This document shows, one piece after another, positions 1 to 8,374 of a stretch of DNA of 64,000 nucleotides. The stretch's first letter is position 1. Every line of letters begins with the position of its first letter. A model generated the notes under the pieces. It did not search any database, had not been told where the DNA came from, and worked only from the letters and a program-made list of their open reading frames with translations. Position numbers and translations under genes: made by a program. The DNA is from Bacillota bacterium (GTDB taxonomy: Bacteria; Bacillota; Clostridia; Oscillospirales; Oscillospiraceae), in assembly GCA_028719885.1 (NCBI GenBank), contig JAQYLT010000037.1, forward strand, positions 1 through 64,000, read 5' to 3'.

Positions 1-524
<524 letters not shown>

Positions 525-773
525 AAAGCGCAGGCTCAGTGAGTGCTAGATTGTAAGAGCAGAAGTAAGAACAATGTTCAGTTTTCAGGGTGTATCGGAA
601 ATAGATAAGAGATAATGGAGAATAGATAATAGTTGAGGAATCGCCTGGGGCGATGGATTCAATTATTGTTTATACCAGAAGAGAACCGTAAGGCTGATAC
701 TTCCGCCGCGAGAACGATACCGAGCGGGTTAGGGAAGTAGCGATTATGAATGCACCGAGCACGCATTAAATAA

Positions 774-849
774 GCACCTTTAGCTCAGTTGGTAGAGCAA
801 CTGACTCTTAATCAGTGGGTCCCCGGTTCGAGTCCGTGAAGGTGCACCA
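774..849 (+). tRNA. tRNA-Lys (CTT)
   Basis: The acceptor stem GCACCTT (774-780) pairs with AAGGTGC (839-845), followed by discriminator A and an encoded CCA at 847-849. The anticodon loop is CTCTTAA with anticodon CTT, and the T arm carries GGTTCGAGTCC. It lies between 23S and 5S rRNA, so it is probably transcribed with the rRNA operon. Confidence 0.95.
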
Positions 850-851
850 AT

Positions 852-926
852 GGCCCGTTGGTCAAGTGGTTAAGACAGAGGCCTCTCACGCCTTTAACAT
901 CGGTTCGAATCCGGTACGGGTCACCA
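852..926 (+). tRNA. tRNA-Glu (CTC)
   Basis: The acceptor stem GGCCCGT (852-858) pairs with ACGGGTC (916-922), with discriminator A923 and encoded CCA. The anticodon stem GAGGC/GCCTT closes the loop CTCTCAC, giving anticodon CTC. The T arm has GGTTCGAATCC. It follows tRNA-Lys by two bases. Confidence 0.94.
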
Positions 927-1112
927 GAAACGCTTCGCTCAGATAAGAGAGAAGAGATAAAAATGAATAGATAAGAGATAGCGAAAAGAGGATTTAAACG
1001 GAAAGCGTTTCTGTATTATTCTCTATTATCCATTATCTATTATCTAAACAAAAGCAGTTAGAACCTTAACGAGGGTTTTAACATAGATGATGGGTCAAAC
1101 CCATCCAAAAAA

Positions 1113-1227
1113 GTTGGTATTGATTGCGATGAGGGTCCACCTGTTCCCATCCCGAACACAGAAGTTAAGCTCATCTGCGCCGACAATACTTGCAGGGTGA
1201 CTTGCCGGGAAGATAGGTAATGCCAAC
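1113..1227 (+). rRNA. 5S ribosomal RNA
   Basis: The ends GTTGGTATT and AATGCCAAC form the terminal helix. The conserved 5S core (cacctgttcccatcccgaac, then agaagttaagc) is present. The length of about 115 nt is normal. It is the last gene of the rRNA operon and is followed at once by an intrinsic terminator. Confidence 0.95.
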
Positions 1228-1237
1228 ATAAAGAATG

Positions 1238-1263
1238 ACCGTATCCGTTTGGATGCGGTTTTT
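1238..1263 (+). terminator. Intrinsic terminator of the rRNA operon
   Basis: ACCGTATCC and GGATGCGGT form a nine-pair stem around the loop GTTT, followed by a run of T. It starts 10 bases after the 5S gene. Confidence 0.85.
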
Positions 1264-1282
1264 CATTTTCTCTCAGATGCCT

Positions 1283-1305
1283 GCAACACTCCACCGGAGT
1301 GTTGC
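1283..1305. repeat. Perfect 10-bp palindrome
   Basis: GCAACACTCC and GGAGTGTTGC flank the three-base loop ACC. It sits between the rRNA terminator and the 5S fragment. It has no T-run, so it is not a plain terminator; its role is unknown. Confidence 0.6.
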
Positions 1306-1312
1306 CACGGCA

Positions 1313-1356
1313 TGACAATACATTGCACTTACCAGGAAGATAGGTAATGCCAACAT
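1313..1356 (+). pseudogene. Truncated 5S rRNA remnant
   Basis: Positions 1327-1356 match the 3' end of the real 5S gene (1200-1229) at 28 of 30 bases. The block just upstream (gacaata near 1313) resembles the part of 5S before the missing bases. The copy therefore looks like an internally deleted second 5S gene end, likely a trace of an rRNA-operon recombination. It is followed by its own terminator. Confidence 0.7.
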
Positions 1357-1364
1357 ATAAAAAA

Positions 1365-1390
1365 GTCTCGCCAATCGGCGGGGCTTTTTT
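1365..1390 (+). terminator. Intrinsic terminator after the 5S remnant
   Basis: GTCTCGCC pairs with GGCGGGGC around AATC, and six T follow directly. Confidence 0.8.
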
Positions 1391-1418
1391 CTTTGCCCAA
1401 AAGTCGCAGCGTCCTGAT

Positions 1419-1712
1419 AAATTGGAATTTGGCGGGACGATTCGTAGGGAATGCATTTATGCATTCCGCCTCGGTAATGTTTTTATCGGGGTACTTTAAA
1501 TGGAAAAATGTTGGACAAAACCGCAGGACGGGGTTCGCCCCCGCTGAAATGTACCGTTTTTGGGTTTTATCATCTAATGGGAGCTGTCCAAAACCGGAAC
1601 CAAGCGGCGGGGGGACAGCCAGGCGCCCTACGGTGTTGACGGACCATTTCCCGTCCAATGAACCACGGATGTTTACCTACCTTTCGGAACGGATAAATCC
1701 GTTCCCTACGAA
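1419..1712. repeat. Dispersed palindromic repeat, copy 1 (interrupted)
   Basis: It begins with AAATTGGAATTT and the hairpin GGAATGCATTTATGCATTCC next to CGTAG. It ends with the inverted hairpin GGAACGGATAAATCCGTTCC followed by CTACG. The middle carries the family's usual filler (tttttatcggggta, then gtccaatgaaccacggatg). About 110 extra bases at 1522-1633 split the filler and look like a second, different element. Apart from this copy the 1391-1860 gap holds no gene that I can support. Confidence 0.75.
1522..1633. mobile_element. Decayed type-2 MITE-like insert nested in a repeat
   Basis: The left end (gcaggacggggttcgccccc) and right end (ggacagccaggcgccctacg) resemble, in inverted orientation, the ends of the better-preserved element at 17223-17368. 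The insert separates two halves of the palindromic repeat that are contiguous in other copies. The similarity is imperfect, so this is an inference. Confidence 0.45.
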
Positions 1713-1863
1713 CACCCCGGAAGGCATCCCATTCAACATTTCGTCAACCGGCGCTGACTTGCCACCTGCCTATGAGATATCCTGATTGCCATATGATGAT
1801 TACATCGCCAAACGAGTGTTTCCCAATTTGCTGACTGAATCGGATCATTTTTTCATTCTTTTT

Positions 1864-1890
1864 TGTGACCGGGCGGCGGCCCTTGTCGTC
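1864..1890 (+). promoter_or_regulatory. ECF-type promoter before the sigma factor gene
   Basis: TGTGACC (1864-1870) and CGTC (1887-1890) are 16 bases apart, the -35/-10 form used by many ECF sigma factors. It lies about 35 bases before the ECF sigma gene, which suggests autoregulation. No housekeeping promoter with a good match is seen there. Confidence 0.5.
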
Positions 1891-1925
1891 TATCATAGTA
1901 GGACAGATAGAGAGGAGAATCATCC

Positions 1926-2486
1926 ATGGAAGATGATGCCATTGTTGAACTATACTGGCAGCGGTCGGAGGAGGCCATCGTTCAGACGGATCGGAAATAC
2001 GGGCGCTATTGCCGCACCATTGCCTACAATATTTTGCAGGACCAGGACGACTGCGACGAATGCCTCAACGATACCTACATGAGAGCCTGGAATATCATCC
2101 CTCCCAAGTGGCCCACGTTCCTTTCTGCCCTCCTGGCTAAGATCACACGGAATCTGGCACTGGATCGGCAGAAGTTCACCCGGGCAGAAAAACGAGGCGG
2201 CGGTCAGGTCCCGCTGGTTTTGGAGGAGCTTGCTGACTGCATCCCCGGCGGCACCGATGCGGAAGAAATCCTGGAAAACAGAATGGTGACAAAGCTTTTG
2301 AATCAGTTCCTTCTGTCACTGCCCCAGCGTACCCGGGAGATTTTTATGCTTCGATACTGGTATCTTTGTTCCGTTCGTCAAATCGCGGATAGCATGGGTC
2401 TTGGAGAAAGCAACGTGAAAATGACCCTGCTTCGTGCCCGTCGGCAGTTGAAATCCATTTTGGAAAGGGAAGGTGTTTGTTTGTGA
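1926..2486 (+). CDS. ECF-type RNA polymerase sigma factor
   Basis: This 186-residue protein has the two-domain layout of sigma-70 group 4 factors. Region 2 lies at about residues 10-85 with DCDECLNDTYMRAWN, the core-binding and -10 reading segment. Region 4 lies at about 130-178 with the helix-turn-helix SVRQIADSMGLGESNVKMTL. The start ATG follows GAGAGGAG. The downstream membrane protein overlaps its end by a few bases and is probably its anti-sigma factor. The signal sensed cannot be read from the sequence. Confidence 0.9.
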   Translation: MEDDAIVELYWQRSEEAIVQTDRKYGRYCRTIAYNILQDQDDCDECLNDTYMRAWNIIPPKWPTFLSALLAKITRNLALDRQKFTRAEKRGGGQVPLVLEELADCIPGGTDAEEILENRMVTKLLNQFLLSLPQRTREIFMLRYWYLCSVRQIADSMGLGESNVKMTLLRARRQLKSILEREGVCL

Positions 2487-3508
2487 AAAAGGAAGAGCAG
2501 CTGCTTCATGCCCTTGGAAATGTAAAGGACAGTTATATTCTGGAGCCCTCCCGTTATCTTGGAAACCCGCAGCGATTTATGACCCATCAAAAAAAGAAGA
2601 AATGGCCTGCGTTTGCCGCCATGGCAGCTTCCGCCGCATTGTTGGTTGCCGGGGCACTGTATTTTACCCTGCTGGCAGGCAAGCCCGATCAAACAGATAT
2701 TGCTCCCGCGGCAACCACACAGACAGAGCAGAATCAGTACAATCAGGCGGAAGCACTGACGCTCCCGGAGGGCTGGCCCAGCTTCCAGATGGATTATGAC
2801 AGCACGGAGCTGGAGCTGGTTCAGGGCGTGGACGGATTGATTCTCTGCCCAATTGTTTACTCCGAGGAATTGCCCGTCTGTGAAATCAAGATTGAATTCC
2901 TGCCGAATCTTCTGCCCTATGCCGCCGTGGAGCGAAGCAGAAAGGAAATGGCCAGCGACACCACTGCCGTCCATCAGGACCAGGAAACCCTGCGGTATTC
3001 TTTCCACATTGCGGATGGCAGCGTTTGGGACTCTCACATGGCGGATGTGTATATTGTGGGCGCGGGCAGCGCTGGCTCTTACCGGCTCACCTCCAAGTAT
3101 TTTATGGAGGCGGCAGAGGGCTGGGGCATCACTTTCGCGGAAATTTGCGGCAGTTTTACCTGTACCCTTGAAGAATCCCCTAATCCGGAGGCAGAAAAGG
3201 TCATCATGGACTTTGCCGAGGGCTATTTCAGCGGCAATCAGATCACCATGCTCAGCAATTACTACGGTGACAGCAGCAGCCTCCGGGATACCTACACAGG
3301 GGATGCCAGCCGGGTGCAGATCGTGTCCCTGCAGGGGTTGGGGGAGCTGGACAATTGGCTGGACAATTGGATCGAAAAGGACGCGTTTACCCACGTTTCC
3401 CTTGCATTCCTGGAAACGGAGCAGAGCGATTCCTACACCTATCTTTCCATGGAAGTGATGAAAACCCAGGCGGGCTACCGGGTCAGCTCCTACGGCTTGG
3501 AGAAATAA
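2483..3508 (+). CDS. Membrane-anchored anti-sigma factor-like protein
   Basis: I chose the GTG at 2483, which overlaps the sigma stop codon and lies about 9 bases after GGAAAGGGAAGG; a TTG two codons earlier is possible. The product of 341 residues has a short Lys-rich cytoplasmic head (about 40 residues), one membrane helix at about 41-64 and a large acidic outer domain. The head lacks an HxxxCxxC zinc motif, so it is not a ZAS-type anti-sigma. The role is inferred from the translational coupling with an ECF sigma gene and from topology. I do not recognise the outer domain. Confidence 0.7.
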   Translation: MKKEEQLLHALGNVKDSYILEPSRYLGNPQRFMTHQKKKKWPAFAAMAASAALLVAGALYFTLLAGKPDQTDIAPAATTQTEQNQYNQAEALTLPEGWPSFQMDYDSTELELVQGVDGLILCPIVYSEELPVCEIKIEFLPNLLPYAAVERSRKEMASDTTAVHQDQETLRYSFHIADGSVWDSHMADVYIVGAGSAGSYRLTSKYFMEAAEGWGITFAEICGSFTCTLEESPNPEAEKVIMDFAEGYFSGNQITMLSNYYGDSSSLRDTYTGDASRVQIVSLQGLGELDNWLDNWIEKDAFTHVSLAFLETEQSDSYTYLSMEVMKTQAGYRVSSYGLEK

Positions 3509-3540
3509 TCGGCAATGGTATAACCGTTGCTTCCACAAAG

Positions 3541-3576
3541 AACACCGCTGCCTGCTTGGAACCGGCAGCGGTGTTT
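3541..3576. terminator. Hairpin between convergent genes
   Basis: AACACCGCTGCC (3541-3552) pairs perfectly with GGCAGCGGTGTT (3564-3575). It lies between the anti-sigma gene and the convergent GH3 gene, so it may end both transcripts. The T-runs are weak on both strands. Confidence 0.6.
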
Positions 3577-3583
3577 GCGTTGC

Positions 3584-5374
3584 TTATTTTTTCTGATAGC
3601 TTAGTCCGAAGCCCAGCGGCAGCCAGCTTTCTCCGCTGCCGATCTGATCAACGGAACTGTACCAGGGACTGGGGAGCTTTCCGGTGAAGTCAGACTGCCC
3701 ACACAGAACATTTACAACGCCCTGTCCCTCAGAACCAGGGAGATAGCACATGACAACGCTGTCCCAGTCGTCCCAATACTCGTCGATGATCACCTGACGC
3801 CCGGCGACGATGCAGGCAACCGTGGGCTTGTTCAGCATCCTGGCCTCTTCAATGGCTGCTTCATTTCCTTTGAGCCCCAGTGCGCCGCAAAGCTGCAGAT
3901 CTGCGGTATCGCCGTTCCATTCCGCATAGGCTTTTTCGCCAACTACAAGGAGCACCACATCTGCCTTGTCGGCGTTTTTCCGATTGGTAATGACGGTAAT
4001 GCCCAGCTCTTCCGCTTTGTCCAGGAATCCTTTCAGAATCGTGTTAACTCCCTTGATATAAGAGGGGCTTTCGTTCCAGTTGATGGTCCAGCCGCCGCAT
4101 TGTGCAGCGGGGTTGTGTGCAGCAGGGCCGGTGATATAAACGGACATACCCCGTTGCAGGGGAAGTGTATTTCCACTGTTTTTCAGCAGAACAAGACTTT
4201 TTTCCACCAATGCTTCCGCCAAATCCCGATATTCCTGGGAACCCACCTCTGACTGGGAGGTAACGAGACTCTCACAGAGGGGATCCTGGAAAATACCGGA
4301 ATCCAGTTTCACTTGGATAATTCTTCTGACGGCGTCATTAACTCTGTCCTCGGTGATCTTGCCGCTTTTCACTGCCCTAATGATGATCTCCCGCGCTTCA
4401 CCGAAGGTGTCAACTTCCATGAGCATATCGATTCCGGAATTGACGGCGGTGATTACCTGTTCTTCATAGCTGCTGGGGGAGGTGTTCTGCACAGAGTTCC
4501 AGTCGCTTACCACAAAGCCCTCAAAACCCATTTCGTTTTTCAGCCGCCAGATATAGTCCCCATTCTCGTGCATCTTCACACCGTTGACGGAAGAATGGCT
4601 GACCATGATGGTCTGTGCCCCCGCGTCGATGAGCTCCTGATAAACAGAGAGCAGCTCCTCAGCCTGTGCATCGGTAAGCACGGCATCCCCTCTGTCCATC
4701 AGACGGGATACATCGGAATCCTCTCCCGTGCCGAATTGCACATTGCCGTCGGCAAAGAAATGCTTGGGGCAGGCGATGACACCGCCATCGATGAGCCCTT
4801 TGGTATAGGCAAGGCTCAGTTGCTTGATGATGCCAAGATCTGCTCCGTAGCTCTCATAGGTGCGTCCCCATCGGGGATCGGCGGACTGAGCTACGCAGGG
4901 CGCAAAGTTCCACAGCATATGGCAGAGCTTGGCTTCGTCAGCAGTGGCAAGGCCCATCTGATAGGTGAGCTCTGGGTCATTGGCGGCGCCAATGCCGATG
5001 TTGTGGGGGAAGATCACCGCTTTTTCGCAGTAGTTTACGCCGTGTACGTCATCCTGGCCGAAAACAAAGGGAATCCCCGCTTCCGACTGGAGGGCGCTTC
5101 TCTGCAAGCCTGTGATGGTGCTTACCCAGCTGGAGCGACTGATGTCGTTGATTTTGGAAAGGGTGCTGCCGTAGCAGCTTTGCATCATGTCCTGCTCTGT
5201 GATGTTGTAGACGGCGGGCATTACCATCTGTGCCGCTTTTTGTTCAAGGGAAAGACAAGCGACGATTTCCTCTGCGGTCATGTTCTCGTATCTGCTGCTC
5301 GGCTGCTGTGCGGTGCCGGCAGGGGCAAGAGAACACAGCATGACGATTGCTAAAAGGAATGAAAAGCGTTTCAT
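3584..5374 (-). CDS. Secreted glycoside hydrolase family 3 protein
   Basis: The 596-residue protein starts with a signal peptide (about residues 1-22). It carries the GH3 N-terminal barrel with KHFFADG (about 204-210) and the nucleophile motif VVSDWN, in which Asp291 is the predicted catalytic residue. A GH3 C-terminal alpha/beta domain follows (about 385-590). There is no fibronectin-III tail. The likely activity is an exo-acting beta-glycosidase such as beta-glucosidase; the sugar specificity cannot be told. It lies 22 bases after the DUF1294 gene on the same strand, so the two are probably co-transcribed. A GGAGGAAG ribosome site precedes the ATG. Confidence 0.9.
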   Translation of the reverse strand: MKRFSFLLAIVMLCSLAPAGTAQQPSSRYENMTAEEIVACLSLEQKAAQMVMPAVYNITEQDMMQSCYGSTLSKINDISRSSWVSTITGLQRSALQSEAGIPFVFGQDDVHGVNYCEKAVIFPHNIGIGAANDPELTYQMGLATADEAKLCHMLWNFAPCVAQSADPRWGRTYESYGADLGIIKQLSLAYTKGLIDGGVIACPKHFFADGNVQFGTGEDSDVSRLMDRGDAVLTDAQAEELLSVYQELIDAGAQTIMVSHSSVNGVKMHENGDYIWRLKNEMGFEGFVVSDWNSVQNTSPSSYEEQVITAVNSGIDMLMEVDTFGEAREIIIRAVKSGKITEDRVNDAVRRIIQVKLDSGIFQDPLCESLVTSQSEVGSQEYRDLAEALVEKSLVLLKNSGNTLPLQRGMSVYITGPAAHNPAAQCGGWTINWNESPSYIKGVNTILKGFLDKAEELGITVITNRKNADKADVVLLVVGEKAYAEWNGDTADLQLCGALGLKGNEAAIEEARMLNKPTVACIVAGRQVIIDEYWDDWDSVVMCYLPGSEGQGVVNVLCGQSDFTGKLPSPWYSSVDQIGSGESWLPLGFGLSYQKK

Positions 5375-5396
5375 ATTACTTCCTCCGTTTTCGCTT

Positions 5397-5672
5397 TTAT
5401 GTGAGATTTTTTAGGAGGAAATATCCCCCTGAAAGCAACTGAGAGATAAGGATTGCGGGAATGCCAAGATAGAATTTTGGCTTCCTGGTTTTATGGCGGA
5501 AGACCCGCATTCCCAACAGAACGCCCATGCTGCCGCCCAGGATGGCCACGGTGAAAAGGGTGGCTTCCGGAATGCGCCACAGCTTTTTCTGGGCGCAGCG
5601 CTTGTCGGTAAGCATAATCAGAAATCCAACCGCATTGATTGTAAGCAGATAGAAGAACAGAACAGAAAGCAT
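5397..5672 (-). CDS. DUF1294 family small membrane protein
   Basis: I chose the ATG at 5672, preceded by AGAAAGGAAAAAT, which gives 91 residues. The protein has three or four hydrophobic segments and the family's typical core (TDKRCAQKKLWRIPE, then GGSMGVLLGMRVFRHKT). The function of DUF1294 proteins is unknown. Its start is only 25 bases from the start of a divergent lipoprotein gene. Confidence 0.85.
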   Translation of the reverse strand: MLSVLFFYLLTINAVGFLIMLTDKRCAQKKLWRIPEATLFTVAILGGSMGVLLGMRVFRHKTRKPKFYLGIPAILISQLLSGGYFLLKNLT

Positions 5673-5697
5673 ATTTTTCCTTTCTGGAGGGATTCCT

Positions 5698-6183
5698 TTG
5701 AAAAAACTGTTGTTTGTGCTGCTGGCAGGCTTGTTTCTGGCAGGCTGCTCCCAGACGGAGGTGGCGGAAACCGTGGCGGATGTGTGGGAGGAGCCGGTTC
5801 TGGCCGCGCCAAAGGAGGTTCGGCTGGAGCTTCCCGGGGAGGCGGTGGCCTGTGCCATGGAGAGCGACACCGGCCGGCTCTATCTGGGGGACGGCTATGA
5901 GGTGATGGTGCAGACCCTGCCCGGGGGGGATTTGGACGCCACCATCCGCTCCCTCACCGGCTTCAATCGGGAGGACATCACCGTGATGCAGACCCGGTCA
6001 GAGGAGCCGACGCGCTGGGAGTTTGCCTGGGCCGCCGCCGGAGAGCGGGGCGAACGGGTGGGCCGGGGCGTGGTGCTGGACGATGGGACCTACCACTACT
6101 GCCTGTCCGTTTTGCAGGATGCGGACGATGACGACTGCCAGATCATCTGGAGCGAGGTATTCAGTACCTTTTCCCTTTGTTGA
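5698..6183 (+). CDS. Putative lipoprotein of unknown function
   Basis: The start is TTG, placed about 7 bases after CTGGAGGG; no ATG would keep the signal peptide. The first 17 residues form a lipoprotein signal ending in the lipobox LAGC, so the mature protein would begin at lipid-modified Cys17 outside the membrane. The remaining 144 residues are acidic and I do not recognise a domain. It faces the DUF1294-GH3 pair divergently and ends just before a terminator. Confidence 0.8.
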   Translation: MKKLLFVLLAGLFLAGCSQTEVAETVADVWEEPVLAAPKEVRLELPGEAVACAMESDTGRLYLGDGYEVMVQTLPGGDLDATIRSLTGFNREDITVMQTRSEEPTRWEFAWAAAGERGERVGRGVVLDDGTYHYCLSVLQDADDDDCQIIWSEVFSTFSLC

Positions 6184-6189
6184 TATTCT

Positions 6190-7170
6190 TTACCCGCCGT
6201 ACTGCATCAGTATCTGGCGGGCCATTTTTTTGCATTCCTCCACCACGCTCTGCGGGTAGAGAATTTGGGCCTTGTCCCCAAAGCCCATCACCCAGCTGAG
6301 AAACAGGGGTGAAACGGCCACCTCCACGGTGAAGACGAAATGGTCCTCTCCATCGGGGATCAGCATGGTGTCCTGACCGAACCGGTCGATCACCACGTTG
6401 GACAGGTCCCGGTGGAACCGGAGCTTTACCGTCACCCGGTCACCGGCGAACATCTGAAACATTTTGTTGGCGTACTCCGTCAGGTTCTTTCCTGTGAGCT
6501 CTGGGCAGGGGACACGGTCCTCTTCCGCCAGACAGATGTCGCTCATCCGGTCCACCCGGTAGCTGGTGATGCCGTGCCGGGGGGACAGGGCCAGCAGGTA
6601 ACAGTTTTCGTTGTCCTGGCACAGGCCATAGGGGCTGGCGGTGTAGCTTTTTTGACGGTAGACCCGCTTGCCGTTCAGCCCCCAGTCGAAGTAGCGGAAT
6701 GTGATCTGCTTATTTTGGGCAATGGCCTCCTGAATGGCGTCCACGCTGTAATAGATGGTTTCGTTCATGCTCTTGACCCGGCCGGAGACGTACACATCCC
6801 GGCGCATCAGCCTGGCGTCCTGCTCGTTGCACTGGCTGCACAGCTTTTCGATGAGCTCCCTGGATTTCTTTTCCGTCAGGAACCGGCTGGACTGCACCGC
6901 GTCGATGAGCAGCTTTAATTCCGGCAGCTCGAAATTCCGGGAGGCGATGAAATAGCCCCCGTTCCGCCCCGGCTGATGGACGATGTCCACGCCGAAATCC
7001 TGGAGAGCGGCAATGTCGGAATAGATGGTTTTCCGGTCGCAGCGGATGTCCAGCCCGTCCAGCATGGAAATGAGCTCATTGGCTTTCACCGGTTTGTCCT
7101 GGTGGGAGTTTTTTTGCAGGTAGTCCCAGATATAAAGAATTTTCAGCTTCTGCTTGTCCGTCCGTCCCAT
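6190..7170 (-). CDS. WYL-domain transcriptional regulator
   Basis: The 326-residue protein has an N-terminal winged helix-turn-helix (about residues 5-75, DRKTIYSDIAALQDFG), a WYL domain (about 140-210) and a C-terminal WCX extension (about 235-320). Such proteins bind DNA and sense a ligand through the WYL pocket; many are repressors or activators of defence or DNA-damage genes. The start ATG follows GGGAGGC closely. No obvious target gene sits beside it, since both neighbours lie across repeats or convergent. Confidence 0.88.
   Translation of the reverse strand: MGRTDKQKLKILYIWDYLQKNSHQDKPVKANELISMLDGLDIRCDRKTIYSDIAALQDFGVDIVHQPGRNGGYFIASRNFELPELKLLIDAVQSSRFLTEKKSRELIEKLCSQCNEQDARLMRRDVYVSGRVKSMNETIYYSVDAIQEAIAQNKQITFRYFDWGLNGKRVYRQKSYTASPYGLCQDNENCYLLALSPRHGITSYRVDRMSDICLAEEDRVPCPELTGKNLTEYANKMFQMFAGDRVTVKLRFHRDLSNVVIDRFGQDTMLIPDGEDHFVFTVEVAVSPLFLSWVMGFGDKAQILYPQSVVEECKKMARQILMQYGG
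6193..6231 (+). terminator. Intrinsic terminator inside the end of the convergent gene
   Basis: CCCGCC (6193-6198) pairs with GGCGGG (6216-6221), with an inner TACTG/CAGTA stem, then a run of seven T. It serves the lipoprotein gene and overlaps the last codons of the convergent WYL regulator. Confidence 0.75.
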
Positions 7171-7193
7171 GGCAGCCTCCCGGAATGATTTTT

Positions 7194-7367
7194 AATTGAA
7201 ATTTGACAGGATATTTCGTAGGGAATGCATTTATGCATTCCGCCTCGGTAACGTTTTTATCGGGGTAGGTTGATTGGAGAAATGTTGGAAAAAATAGGAA
7301 CCCGTTACCATCCAACGAACCATGGATGGTAACCGACCTTTCGGAACGCATGAATGCGTTCCCTACG
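7194..7367. repeat. Dispersed palindromic repeat, copy 2
   Basis: It runs from aattgaaattt through GGAATGCATTTATGCATTCC, filler (gcctcggtaacgtttttatc, ccgttaccatccaacgaacc) and the closing hairpin GGAACGCATGAATGCGTTCC with CTACG. It fills most of the gap between the WYL and nfo genes. Confidence 0.85.
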
Positions 7368-7467
7368 CACACGTTGGAACCTATCCCGTTGGGTGAATTC
7401 GCCAAACACCAATCAGAAATGTATCTCTCACATTCTATCATATTTTCTGGAAATGGGAAATGTTAAT

Positions 7468-7496
7468 TTGCATTTTTGCTTCAAATGTGATAGCAT
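7468..7496 (+). promoter_or_regulatory. Promoter of the endonuclease IV gene
   Basis: TTGCAT (7468-7473) and TAGCAT (7491-7496) are separated by 17 bases. This lies 30 bases before the start codon. Confidence 0.55.
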
Positions 7497-7526
7497 GGGC
7501 GAAAGAAATGTTGGAGGGAACGACCC

Positions 7527-8351
7527 ATGTATCTTGGATGTCATTTGTCCGCCTCGGCGGGCTTCACCAATATGGTGGAAACCGCTCTGTCCATTGGGGC
7601 GGATACCTTTGCTTTTTTCACACGAAATCCCCGGGGCAGCCGGGCCAAGGAGGAAAATCCCAAGGATGCCCAGAGGGCCCAGGAGCTGCTGGAGCAGAGG
7701 CACTTCGGGCCGCTGGTTGCCCACGGGGCCTATACCATGAATCTTTGCACCGCCGACCCGGAGGCCAGAGCCTTTGCCGCCGACGTGCTGCTGGACGATC
7801 TGCGCCGGATGGCGGCCCTGCCGGGGAATTTCTATAATTTCCATCCCGGCAGCCATGTGGGCCAGGGAACGGAGCAGGGAATCGACTACATTTCCGCGGC
7901 CCTAAGGCGGGCGTTGGAGCCGGATTATCCCGTTACCGTGCTGCTGGAAACCATGGCGGGCAAGGGCAGCGAGGTGGGCGGCCGCTTTGAGGAGCTGAAG
8001 CTGATTCTGGAGGCGGTGGGTTCGTCCAAGGTTGGCGTCTGCCTGGATACCTGCCATGTCTATGACGCAGGCTATGACATTGTAAACGATCTGGACGGCG
8101 TTCTTGGGGAATTTGACCGTGTAATCGGTTTGGACAGGCTGAAAGCGCTGCACCTGAACGATTCCAAAAACCCGTTCCAGAGCCACAAGGACCGGCACGA
8201 GTGCATCGGCAAGGGGAGCCTGGGGATGGAAACCTTTGAAGCCATTGTGAACCATCCGGCGCTGCAGGGGCTGCCCATGATTTTGGAGACTCCCAACGAG
8301 CTGCCGGGCTACGCGGCGGAAATTGCAGCATTGCGGGCGTTGGAAAAATAA
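7527..8351 (+). CDS. nfo: Endonuclease IV, AP endonuclease
   Basis: The 274-residue protein is an Xylose-isomerase-like TIM barrel of the Nfo/EndoIV family and has the usual length. It begins MYLGCHLSASAGF and holds the metal-ligand motifs NFHPGSH, LLETMAG, GVCLDTCHVYDAGYD and LHLNDSKN. It cleaves DNA 5' to abasic sites in base excision repair using three zinc ions. The ribosome site is GGAGGGAACG. It stands alone between two repeat blocks. Confidence 0.95.
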   Translation: MYLGCHLSASAGFTNMVETALSIGADTFAFFTRNPRGSRAKEENPKDAQRAQELLEQRHFGPLVAHGAYTMNLCTADPEARAFAADVLLDDLRRMAALPGNFYNFHPGSHVGQGTEQGIDYISAALRRALEPDYPVTVLLETMAGKGSEVGGRFEELKLILEAVGSSKVGVCLDTCHVYDAGYDIVNDLDGVLGEFDRVIGLDRLKALHLNDSKNPFQSHKDRHECIGKGSLGMETFEAIVNHPALQGLPMILETPNELPGYAAEIAALRALEK

Positions 8352-8374
8352 TGTGAGTTCGCCCAAAGTTCGGG

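Larger units (their letters stand above)
602..1046. repeat. Inverted repeat bracketing the two tRNA genes
   Basis: The arm at 602-626 is the reverse complement of 1022-1046 at 23 of 25 positions. Both arms are A/T-rich runs of the type tagataagagataatgg. They enclose the spacer with tRNA-Lys and tRNA-Glu, so the precursor RNA could form a long stem. A direct repeat of 15 bases (aatagataagagata) also occurs at 600-614 and 966-980. Apart from these repeats and the tRNAs nothing else is evident in 525-1112. Confidence 0.6.
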
